A DNA stretch of 64,000 bases, from the NCBI GenBank assembly GCA_963717215.1, contig CAVQVS010000003.1, positions 217,434 to 281,433 on the forward strand, in the 5' to 3' direction. The translations under genes were made by a program, and so were the position numbers. Positions 53,984 through 61,989 of this stretch are shown here, piece by piece. The notes beneath the pieces were generated by a model. That model did not search any database and was not told where the DNA came from. It saw only the letters and a list, made by a program, of their open reading frames with translations. Numbering within the stretch: the first letter of the stretch is position 1; each line of letters begins with the position of its first letter. This DNA is from Roseiarcus sp963717215. GTDB taxonomy: Bacteria; Pseudomonadota; Alphaproteobacteria; Rhizobiales; Beijerinckiaceae.

Positions 53984-54979
53984 TCACACCTGCTCCTTCT
54001 TGGCCAGGAGATGCAGCGCAAGGAGCCCCGCAAGTCCTGCTGCGCCAGCCCAGAACGCGGTGCGATGACGATCGGTGAACATTTCCCAACTGGAGCCTTT
54101 GGCGCGGCTGTCGAAACGGCCGTGAGCGCCGTAATCGCCGGGCACGGGCTCGAACAGATTGGATGGCGCATCGGTGGGCAGGCGTTGGTCCGACAACTGA
54201 CCAGAATAGCCGGCCTTGGCGAGATACCTGTCGATAAGACCAGGTGCGACGCGATTGGCGAGAATCGCCTTGATCGTCGGGAAACCAAGCCAGATGTCTC
54301 GCCGGTGATTTGTCGCCGCGAAAACAATGGCGCGGGCCGGGACTTCGGGCTGGTAGATCGGCGCCACCGGCTTGGCCTTCCGCCCCATCTTGTTCAACGC
54401 CCAGTCGAACTGGGGCGTGTTGATCGCCGGCAGGTCGACCATCGTGATATGGATGTTGAGGCCGTCGTGGATGATCTCGGAGCGCAGGGAGTCGGTAAAG
54501 CCGCGGATCGCGAATTTTGCCCCGCAATAGATCGATTGGAGAGGAACCGACCGGTAGGCCAGCGCGGAGCCCACGTTGATGATCGTGCCGCGGTCGCGTG
54601 TCCGCATGCGCTTGAGCGCCGCCATCATCCCGTAGACTTGGCCTAGATATGTGACCTGGGTGCCCCTCTCGACCTCTTTTGCGCTCAGTTTATGAACGGG
54701 GGCGAAAACGGTCGCCATCGCCACATTGACCCACACATCGATTGGTCCAAGCTCGTTCTCGACCTGCTCGGCCGCCGCTTCGACGGCGTCGGCGTCGGCG
54801 ACGTCGGTGGGAATCGCCAAGGCGCGGACGCCGTAGCGCCTGAGGGCGTCCGCCGCTTTCGCGAGCCGATCTGGGTCGCGCGAGAGCAGAGCGACGTCGT
54901 AGCCGTGCTTGGCGAATTCCTCTACGGTCGCGCGCCCGACCCCGGCGCCAGCTCCCGTAACAACGACGATCTTCGCCAT
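53984..54979 (-). CDS. SDR-family oxidoreductase with C-terminal membrane anchor
   Basis: 331 residues from MAKIVVVTGAGAGVGRATVE; GGAG six bases upstream favours 54979 over 54985. Rossmann domain with VTGAGAGVGRATVEEFAKHG, NVAMATVFAPVHKLS, Ser in INVGSALAYRSVPL and YCGAKFA for the Tyr-Lys pair. A long extension follows (DIWLGFPTIKAILANRVAPG), and the end FWAGAAGLAGLLALHLLAKK is one membrane helix with a positive tail. This longer type is common in stress-related clusters; the substrate is unknown. It lies between debranching enzyme and GH15, 27 bp before the latter. Confidence 0.88.
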   Translation of the reverse strand: MAKIVVVTGAGAGVGRATVEEFAKHGYDVALLSRDPDRLAKAADALRRYGVRALAIPTDVADADAVEAAAEQVENELGPIDVWVNVAMATVFAPVHKLSAKEVERGTQVTYLGQVYGMMAALKRMRTRDRGTIINVGSALAYRSVPLQSIYCGAKFAIRGFTDSLRSEIIHDGLNIHITMVDLPAINTPQFDWALNKMGRKAKPVAPIYQPEVPARAIVFAATNHRRDIWLGFPTIKAILANRVAPGLIDRYLAKAGYSGQLSDQRLPTDAPSNLFEPVPGDYGAHGRFDSRAKGSSWEMFTDRHRTAFWAGAAGLAGLLALHLLAKKEQV

Positions 54980-54995
54980 ATTCATCTCCAAAGCA

Positions 54996-57401
54996 TCATG
55001 AAACCAGAGGAAGCGGCGTCCTGTGGGTCTGACCCGAAAGCCGGATGCGCTGCTCCGGATACAGGGCCGCTGCCAGGACTGCGGCGCGTCGATCGACCCC
55101 AGGCTTCGTGGCGGCGGCAGGCCGGACGACGTAAAGTCCGCTACCCTCGATAACTTCGACATCCGTGTGGCCTGCCGCGTCGCGTCGAAGTCGCAACGAA
55201 GCGCGCGCTGCGCCTACCTGAATATTCCGAACCGTGATCTCAGGGAGCCAGTCCGGAAGGGCCGGGTCCACGACAAGCGTGCCTAAGGGCGCGAGTGCGG
55301 TCAGTCCGATCATCGTTTGAACGAGGAAGATCACCGCGCCCGCCGACCAGGCCTGGGGCGAACAGGCGCCCGGGTAGAGGCCAGGATGGGGATGGCGCGC
55401 GTCCCGCGCGTGCCCGCCGAACACCTCGGGGAGACGATCGAGGTCGAACACCTGGGTCGCAGCGAAAAGGCCCTCGGCGACCTTATGCATAGAGTCGACG
55501 AAGCCATACCGCATCAGTCCGAAGGCCGAGATGGCGTTCGGCGATGGCCATATTGAGCCGAGATGGTAGGCGAACGGGTTGTATGCGGGATGACGACTCG
55601 AAAGCGTTCGAATGCCCCAGCCTGAGAACATGTCGTTCGCCAGAAGCCGATCAGCGACGGCCGCCGTCTTCTCGTCATCCACGATGCCGTAGGCGAGACA
55701 GGCCCCCGGATCCGATGCAACGGATTTGACTTGATTGCCCTCAGGGTCGAGCGCGATGGCGAAGTAGTTCTCCTCCGGCATCCAGAAGCGTACATTGAAC
55801 CGCCGCTTTAGCGCCGCGGCCTCGGACAGCAGCTTTGCGGAACGGTCTCCATCACCCTCCACTGCAAACGCGAGGGCGATCGCCTGCTTGCCTGCGTAAA
55901 ACAATCCCTGGATGTCCGACATGGCGATCGGATCCTTGACCATGCGCCCGTCGGGATAGAGGACCGCGTCTCCGGAATCCTTCCAGCTCTGATTTTTCAG
56001 CCCCTGTTCCGATCGCGTTTGGTAAGGATAAAAGCCGTCCTCGTCGGCGTTCCCCTCCATCCAGGCTAGCGTGCCCAGGAGCTTGTCCTTCAGCGACCGG
56101 AACGCGTCGAGATCGCCGGTATGAGCGAGGTCGGCTGCAGCCGCTATCAGGAACAGTCCCGGCGTTGAATGGTCGCCGTAATAGTGCAAAAATGGCGAAA
56201 GACCGAGCTGAGCCAACGGCCCGCGCTGACGCTGGTGAAGGACCTTGCCGGGCTCGGCGTCGAGATGGTCGTCAGTGGCGGTCGCGTTCCAGCGGCTCAC
56301 GGCTTGGAGTGACCCACGAAGCGTTGCTGGCGTGAGGCCGGCGGTCTGGAGCGACGTCACGTAGGCGTCCCGCCCGAACAGCCCGGTATAGTTCGGCACC
56401 CCGGCGATGATCATGTAGGGCTCGTCATCCGGGCCATCGAGCAACTGCAGCGACGCCAGGTCGGAAACGGCCTGATCCCAAGCCGCCTGGACCACGGGAT
56501 TGGCGGCGCTCACGATCGCGCAGCCCTCAAGCCAGCGCTGCCGCATCTGGGTGGCTCGCGCCTTGTGGTCGAACGTCCCGTCACGGCCGAAAAAGGGTTC
56601 GACGAGTTCGCCGTCGAACACGGGCATGAGATCAATGGCGATGATGCGGGGTTCTTGTGGGCGCAGCGACACGGTGCAGGCCACTGCGTCGCCCGTATCC
56701 GTCAGGGCGTCGCCCCCGACGATCCGGATTCGAGCTCCAAGTTGCAGGTCGGGATGCTTGTACCGGAGCGCGAGGTCCCCGTGGGCTTCCTTGCCCGAGT
56801 GAGTACCGTCGGGATTCCAGATTCTCTCCACCAACCCAATCTGCTGGCGCTTTCCAGCTTGCGCCTCATTGAGGTCAGCGAAATCAGCCTTAAAGTCCAG
56901 CAACACCGAAACCGTTGCGGACTGAAGCGCATGGTTGGTGACGATCACGTCGAGGTGCAGCCCATTCCCGACGAATGCATTGATTTGAAGTTCGATCGCT
57001 TTCTCGACGATCTCCCCGCCCGTACTGGTTTCATCGTCGGGCTCCGGGCCCGCGGACTTTCCCGCCGGCGATCGCGCCAGGTGGTAGGCCGTCAGAAAAT
57101 GATGGTCGACCGTGTTGGCGGAGACGAATGTCGGCTTGGCGCCATCGATCTTCATCGTGAAATGAGAGAGGTAGCGCGTCTGGTGAAGGAAGAAGCCTTC
57201 CTTTTCGCCGCTGATCCAACCTCGGGTGTCAGTGACCAGAACCGCATAGCCGCGGTGCGTGATCAAGTCGGTGGGACGCACTGAGCAGCGATTGACGTCC
57301 CGCAGCGCCAAGGCGGCAGCTTCGCGCTTTTGGGAACTCCGCGTGTTTGCGGGATCGGTGTGGCTGACGCCAGCGGTGATCGTGGGTGACGATGTACTCA
57401 T
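54996..57401 (-). CDS. Amylo-alpha-1,6-glucosidase (glycogen debranching enzyme)
   Basis: 801 residues from MSTSSPTITAGVSH; a GTG eight codons earlier (57425) is possible. N-terminal GDE-type beta domain (YAVLVTDTRGWISGEKEGFF, LHQTRYLSHFTM). The (alpha/alpha)6 domain has VPNYTGLFGRDAYVTSLQTA, YYGDHSTPGLFLIAAA, DEDGFYPYQTRSEQGLKNQS then WKDSGDAV, and HLGSIWPSPNAISAFGLMRY. It should remove 1,6-branches during glycogen use. It is the first gene of a seven-gene minus-strand operon and faces the quinol-oxidase operon across a 415-bp region holding copy C of the palindrome. Confidence 0.9.
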   Translation of the reverse strand: MSTSSPTITAGVSHTDPANTRSSQKREAAALALRDVNRCSVRPTDLITHRGYAVLVTDTRGWISGEKEGFFLHQTRYLSHFTMKIDGAKPTFVSANTVDHHFLTAYHLARSPAGKSAGPEPDDETSTGGEIVEKAIELQINAFVGNGLHLDVIVTNHALQSATVSVLLDFKADFADLNEAQAGKRQQIGLVERIWNPDGTHSGKEAHGDLALRYKHPDLQLGARIRIVGGDALTDTGDAVACTVSLRPQEPRIIAIDLMPVFDGELVEPFFGRDGTFDHKARATQMRQRWLEGCAIVSAANPVVQAAWDQAVSDLASLQLLDGPDDEPYMIIAGVPNYTGLFGRDAYVTSLQTAGLTPATLRGSLQAVSRWNATATDDHLDAEPGKVLHQRQRGPLAQLGLSPFLHYYGDHSTPGLFLIAAAADLAHTGDLDAFRSLKDKLLGTLAWMEGNADEDGFYPYQTRSEQGLKNQSWKDSGDAVLYPDGRMVKDPIAMSDIQGLFYAGKQAIALAFAVEGDGDRSAKLLSEAAALKRRFNVRFWMPEENYFAIALDPEGNQVKSVASDPGACLAYGIVDDEKTAAVADRLLANDMFSGWGIRTLSSRHPAYNPFAYHLGSIWPSPNAISAFGLMRYGFVDSMHKVAEGLFAATQVFDLDRLPEVFGGHARDARHPHPGLYPGACSPQAWSAGAVIFLVQTMIGLTALAPLGTLVVDPALPDWLPEITVRNIQVGAARASLRLRRDAAGHTDVEVIEGSGLYVVRPAAATKPGVDRRAAVLAAALYPEQRIRLSGQTHRTPLPLVS

Positions 57402-57590
57402 CGGAAGCGCTCGCCCTTCGGCCACGAGTTGATGACGTCCGGATGGCGTCGGACGATCCCCTGCCTTTGCTTCCGCCTCCGGCGAAGGCGCGCCGACCTG
57501 GCGCCGAGAGCGTCGTGAATATTGAGCGCCTCGACGTGTTCGAGATATGGCGCGTGCACGGCCTCAGGAAGTCGGGCCTTTCACCAGCAA

Positions 57591-57609
57591 TGTCAGGTTA
57601 ACCCTGACG
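57591..57609. promoter_or_regulatory. Palindromic operator, copy C
   Basis: TGTCAGG-TTAAC-CCTGACG, 190 bp upstream of the debranching-enzyme start and 208 bp upstream of cyoA, near the middle of the divergent gap 57402-57816. No gene is supportable in that gap. Same arms and spacing as copies A and B. Confidence 0.8.
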
Positions 57610-57816
57610 TGCATTGGGCGACGAGGATATTACGGTCGCAGCGGCCCGCCGCTCGCAGCTGTTCCTTCGATGAAGGGCCGCGATTGTCGCCGCCGTCGAG
57701 GCTGTTCAGAAATGCCAACGCACGTCGTCCTGGGGCCTAGGAACATTGCGCTCGATAGGCGACAAATCCGCCTACCGCCTGAGTGGCCGCATGATATTCG
57801 CGGATAGGCCGGCGCT

Positions 57817-58725
57817 ATGTCCCCGAGGCGGCAATCAAACCGTCGCACGCGGCGCACGAACTTGAGAGCGTTTCGGCCGCTGGCCATCGTAAGCGCGTCA
57901 TCAGTAGCCGGCTGCAGCCCCTTCCATCACGGCTTTCTCCTCGCGGCTGGCCCCGTGGCATCCCATGAGCGGGATCTCTTCCTGATCGTCTGCATCACTA
58001 TGCTGTTCGTGATCGCGCCGGTCCTCCTCCTCACCCCCATATTTGCGTGGCACTATCGCCTGGCGAACACCAGGAGCGCATATCGTCCACAATGGGCCTT
58101 CAATTGGCCGCTCGAAGGACTGATATGGATTCCGCCGAGCCTCATCGTCGTTGGACTATCCTTCTTCCTGTGGCGCGATACGCACGCACTCGATCCCTAC
58201 AAGCCGCTGCCGTCCGCTCTGCCACCGACTGAAGTGCAGGCGGTCGCGCTCGATTGGAAGTGGTTGTTCATCTACCCCGGTCGGAAGGTGGCCACGGTCA
58301 ACGAGTTGGTGTTCCCAGCCGACCGGCCGGTGCATTTACAACTGACGAGCGGGACCGTCATGCAATCGTTGCTAGTGCCCCGGTTGGCTGGTCAGATCTA
58401 TGCGATGGCCGGAATGACAACGCAGCTCAACATCGCGGCCGAGCCGGGCGTCTATCAAGGCGAAAACACGCAATTCAATGGCGACGGCTTTCAACGCCAG
58501 CACTTTCGGGTGCTCGCGCTCTCTCCGGACGATTACGACCGTTGGCTCGCGGGCGCCAAGGCCCAATCGACGACGCTTGATTTGACGGCCTATGACAAGC
58601 TTGCCGGTCGTTTCACCGTGTCCCAACCGGAGGTTTTCGGGATGGTCGAGTCCGGGCTTTTTCAATCTGTCCTCGACAAGTTCAAACCGAGCGCGCGTCC
58701 GGATGAGATGAGGGACCATCAATGA
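57817..58725 (+). CDS. cyoA: Cytochrome o ubiquinol oxidase subunit II
   Basis: 302 residues. An unusually basic start (MSPRRQSNRRTRRTNLRAFR) precedes a lipoprotein-like signal ending VSASSVAGC. Two membrane segments follow (LIVCITMLFVIAPVLLLTPI; LEGLIWIPPSLIVVGLSFFL), then the cupredoxin domain (EVQAVALDWKWLFIYPGRKV; LTSGTVMQSLLVPRLAGQIY; YQGENTQFNGDGFQRQHFRV). The CuA ligand set (Cys-x3-Cys and His) is absent, as expected of quinol rather than cytochrome c oxidases. It is the first gene of cyoABCD. Confidence 0.92.
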   Translation: MSPRRQSNRRTRRTNLRAFRPLAIVSASSVAGCSPFHHGFLLAAGPVASHERDLFLIVCITMLFVIAPVLLLTPIFAWHYRLANTRSAYRPQWAFNWPLEGLIWIPPSLIVVGLSFFLWRDTHALDPYKPLPSALPPTEVQAVALDWKWLFIYPGRKVATVNELVFPADRPVHLQLTSGTVMQSLLVPRLAGQIYAMAGMTTQLNIAAEPGVYQGENTQFNGDGFQRQHFRVLALSPDDYDRWLAGAKAQSTTLDLTAYDKLAGRFTVSQPEVFGMVESGLFQSVLDKFKPSARPDEMRDHQ

Positions 58726-60782
58726 CGGGCGGCGTCCTTTGGTACGCCCTTCTCGGCCGGCTGGATTCGCGCGCTCTCCCCTTCGTGCGAGCCTGGGACA
58801 ACCCAACCATCAGCGAGATTATTGGCGCCGTCGCGGGCTCGGTTGTAATTCTCGGCGCCCTGGTGGTCGTCTCGCTCCTCACGTGGAAGCGGTGGTGGAA
58901 GCCGCTGTGGTTCGAGTGGCTGACAAGCCTCGATCACAAGAAGATCGGCATCATGTATATCGTCCTGGCTTTCGTCATGCTGACTCGCGCGCTGATCGAA
59001 GCCGTCCTGATGCGCACCCAGCAGTCGCTTGCTGTCGAGTCGCCCGGCGTCCTCGCCCCGGATCATTTCGCGCAGCTATTCAGCACCCACGGCAGCATCA
59101 TGATCTTCTTCATGGCGATGCCGTTCCTGACTGGTCTGATCAACTATGTCATGCCGCTTCAGATCGGGGCACGTGACGTCGCATTTCCGCTGCTGAACTC
59201 GATCAGTCTGATGCTGACCGCAGGGGGGGCCGGCCTCGTAATGGTGTCGCTGGTGGTTGGCGCTTTCTCGACAGGCGGCTGGACCGGATATCCGCCTTAT
59301 ACCGAGATGTCCTATCAACCGGGGGTCGGGCCCGATTATTGGATCTGGGCGATTACACTCTCGTCGATCGGATCGACGCTAACCGGCCTCAACTTCGCCG
59401 CGACGATTTACAAGAAGCGCTGCCCCGGCATGACGCTCATGAAGATGCCGCTCTTCTGCTGGACTGCACTTTGCACATCGGTCCTGATGATCTTCGCCAT
59501 GCCGCCTCTGACTGTCGTCACGGCGCTGCTCGCTCTCGACCGCTACCTGGGTTTCCATTTCTTCACCAATGACCTCGGCGGCAATATGATGATCTATGCC
59601 AATCTCTTTTGGCTGTTCGGCCATCCGGAGGTCTACATCCTCATCTTGCCCGCCTTTGGCGTTTATTCGGAAGTGATTTCGGCCTTTTCCTCGAAGGAGC
59701 TCTACGGCTATGTCTCGCTCGTGCTGGCCACCATGGCGATCGGGGTTCTCTCCTTCACCGTGTGGGTGCATCACTTCTTCACGATGGGTCAGAGCGCCAA
59801 TCTGAATGCGGTCTTTGGGATCGCAACCATGACGATCGGCATTCCGACCGGCGTGAAGGTCTACGATTGGATCTGGACCATGTTTCGGGGCGAAGTGCGC
59901 TTTACCCCGCCGATGCTCTTCTCCATCGGCTTCATTGTCACCTTCGTGCTCGGCGGTTTCAGTGGTATCATCCTGGCCATCCCTCCGCTCGATTACGTCG
60001 TGCACAACACCGTCTTCCTGGTGGCGCATTTTCACAACATGGTCATCCCGGGGGTGCTCTACGGCATGATCGCCGGATACCAATACTGGTTTCCGAAGGC
60101 CTTCGGTTTCCGGCTGTCCGAGTGGTGGGGGCGCCTCTCCTTCGTCTGCTGGCTGGTTGGCTTCTACCTCGCATTCATGCCCCTCTACGTACTCGGCCTT
60201 GAGGGTATGGCGCGGCGGACGCAAGAGTTGTTCGAACCCGATTTTCGGCCGTGGCTCGATGTCGCGCTATGCGGGGCGTTCCTCCTTTTCGCAGGGCTCA
60301 TGACGCTCTTCATTCAGCTGTGCGTCAGCGTGCGCTATCGCGATGCGAACAGGGTGTTCGTCGGCGATCCGTGGGATGCGCGGAGCCTCGAGTGGTCGAC
60401 CTCAGCGCCGCCGCCCGAGTACAATTTTGCCACCATCCCTCACGTGAGCCGCCGCGACTCCTTCCATTGGCGCAAGGCTAACCACGGCGCCTACAAACCG
60501 GCAGACCATTATCGCGATATCGAGACGCCGAGGAACAGCATGGTGGGGCCGGTGATCGGATTCGCCGGCGCGATTTGCGCCTTCGGACTGGTCTGGCACA
60601 TCTGGTGGATGGCGATCTTCGGTCTCGTGGCCATCTGGGCAGCGGTGATCGGGCGCAGCTTTGTGCGCGACACGCGCCGCACCATTTCGGCGGCGGAGGT
60701 CAAGGCGACGGACCGCCGCTGGCTTATGGCCGCGGCGGCGACATCGGCTGTCCCGCGTCGAACTCGAGGAGACGACAGATAA
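58722..60782 (+). CDS. cyoB: Cytochrome o ubiquinol oxidase subunit I
   Basis: 686 residues, about 15 membrane helices. Haem and copper ligands are all visible: HGSIMIFFMAM (haem b His), FGHPEVYILILPAFG (CuB His with the Tyr cross-link), VWVHHFFTMG (two CuB His) and HNTVFLVAHFHNMVIPG (haem o and b His). The K-channel lysine region PTGVKVYDWIWTMFRG is present. It reduces oxygen to water with ubiquinol and pumps protons. ATG overlaps the cyoA stop. Length matches CyoB. Confidence 0.96.
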   Translation: MTGGVLWYALLGRLDSRALPFVRAWDNPTISEIIGAVAGSVVILGALVVVSLLTWKRWWKPLWFEWLTSLDHKKIGIMYIVLAFVMLTRALIEAVLMRTQQSLAVESPGVLAPDHFAQLFSTHGSIMIFFMAMPFLTGLINYVMPLQIGARDVAFPLLNSISLMLTAGGAGLVMVSLVVGAFSTGGWTGYPPYTEMSYQPGVGPDYWIWAITLSSIGSTLTGLNFAATIYKKRCPGMTLMKMPLFCWTALCTSVLMIFAMPPLTVVTALLALDRYLGFHFFTNDLGGNMMIYANLFWLFGHPEVYILILPAFGVYSEVISAFSSKELYGYVSLVLATMAIGVLSFTVWVHHFFTMGQSANLNAVFGIATMTIGIPTGVKVYDWIWTMFRGEVRFTPPMLFSIGFIVTFVLGGFSGIILAIPPLDYVVHNTVFLVAHFHNMVIPGVLYGMIAGYQYWFPKAFGFRLSEWWGRLSFVCWLVGFYLAFMPLYVLGLEGMARRTQELFEPDFRPWLDVALCGAFLLFAGLMTLFIQLCVSVRYRDANRVFVGDPWDARSLEWSTSAPPPEYNFATIPHVSRRDSFHWRKANHGAYKPADHYRDIETPRNSMVGPVIGFAGAICAFGLVWHIWWMAIFGLVAIWAAVIGRSFVRDTRRTISAAEVKATDRRWLMAAAATSAVPRRTRGDDR

Positions 60783-60806
60783 TCATGGCCTCGCGGAATT
60801 GATCGC

Positions 60807-61431
60807 GTGACCGGACCGGAACTCCGCCATGTTGGCCTGAGGCTGGACCGCTACGAGTTGCTTGAGCCCGGAGAGGTCGAGACCGAGATGTTCGGCTTCT
60901 GGATCTTTCTGATGAGCGACGCCGTGCTCTTCGCACTGCTGTTTGCGCTCTACGGCGTCCAGCTTGCCGCCACTGCGGGCGCCCCTGGGCCGGCTGTGGA
61001 GTTCAAGCTAGGGAGCGCTTTTGGGGAGACGGTGGTGCTCCTCACGAGCAGCTTCACCTTTGGCATGGCGTCCCTGGCGATGAAGTACGGCCGACCGGGC
61101 TTGCTGGTCGTCATGCTGCTGGTGACGCTGAGCCTGGGGGTGCTCTTCGTCGGTTGGGAACTCCATGATTTTTCGACGATGTTCGCTGATCACGCCCTTC
61201 CTGACCGCAGCGGCTTTCTGTCCGCTTTCTTCGCCTTGGTGCCGACGCACGGCTTCCACGTGACCGCCGGCTGCATATGGCTCGTAATCATGCTGTCTCA
61301 GATCGCCATCTTCGGGACTAGACGATCGCGTCAAGGTCAATCTGCTCAAGCTCGGCCTGTTCTGGCACTTTCTTGACATCATCTGGGTCGCGATTTTTTC
61401 GGTCGTCTACCTCCAGGGGGTGCTGCGGTGA
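60807..61431 (+). CDS. cyoC: Cytochrome o ubiquinol oxidase subunit III, frame break before the last helix
   Basis: GTG start at 60807, giving VTGPELRHVGLRLDRYELLE. Typical subunit III helices follow (MFGFWIFLMSDAVLFALLFA; VLLTSSFTFGMASLAMKYGR; LGVLFVGWELHDF; VPTHGFHVTAGCIWLVIMLS). After AIFGT at about 61318 the frame slips. One base restored gives LDDRVKVNLLKLGLFWHFLD and IIWVAIFSVVYLQGVLR with stop at 61431, overlapping the cyoD GTG. As written, it ends at 61376, losing the last helix. The natural end is supported by the overlap. Confidence 0.88.
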
Positions 61432-61868
61432 GGGGACGCAAGCCATCCTTCGCCGTCAAGCTTTTAAAGCTCGCCGGATCGGCGGTGCTGCTCGCGGTGG
61501 TGTTTATCCTTGTGCCCAGTGGTTTCTTCGAAACTTCGGAAGCACCGCCGCCACAGACCCCGGCGGCGGCGTCCGCGGTGCCGACAATTGTCACCTATGT
61601 ATCTGGATACGGCATCGCCATGATGCTGACGATCGCAGCCTTCGCGCTAGTTCATTGGCGTTGGGCGCCGCCGCCGACAGCGCTCGGAATCGTCTTCGGA
61701 CTGGCGCTCGCACAGATTATCGTCCATTTCCGCTGCTTTTTGCATGTCACGCTCAAGGGGTCGGCGCGCGACGATCTTCAGCTTATTCTGTTCTCGACGA
61801 TGATCGTGCTCCTGATGGTCGGTGGAACCCTCGTCGTCCTGTTCAACCTGAGACTGCGGATGATGTAA
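61428..61868 (+). CDS. cyoD: Cytochrome o ubiquinol oxidase subunit IV
   Basis: 146 residues with a GTG start overlapping the restored cyoC stop (GTGA). Three membrane segments: a first helix (LLKLAGSAVLLAVVFILVPS, longer N-terminal region than Escherichia coli CyoD), GYGIAMMLTIAAFALVHWRW and LGIVFGLALAQIIVHFRCFL. The family C terminus is FLHVTLKGSARDDLQLILFS with TMIVLLMVGGTLVVLF. It stabilises the oxidase complex. No cyoE (haem o synthase) follows here, so it must be encoded elsewhere. Confidence 0.85.
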   Translation: MRGRKPSFAVKLLKLAGSAVLLAVVFILVPSGFFETSEAPPPQTPAAASAVPTIVTYVSGYGIAMMLTIAAFALVHWRWAPPPTALGIVFGLALAQIIVHFRCFLHVTLKGSARDDLQLILFSTMIVLLMVGGTLVVLFNLRLRMM

Positions 61869-61989
61869 CGGTCTGACATCCTTCGGTCCGACCCGCGCTA
61901 TGCCCAACAGTGCAGCCAGCGATCTCATCCCCGCGCTCAAGGAGTCAACGTCAACCACTCATCCGGATCTTCATCGATGACGACACACC

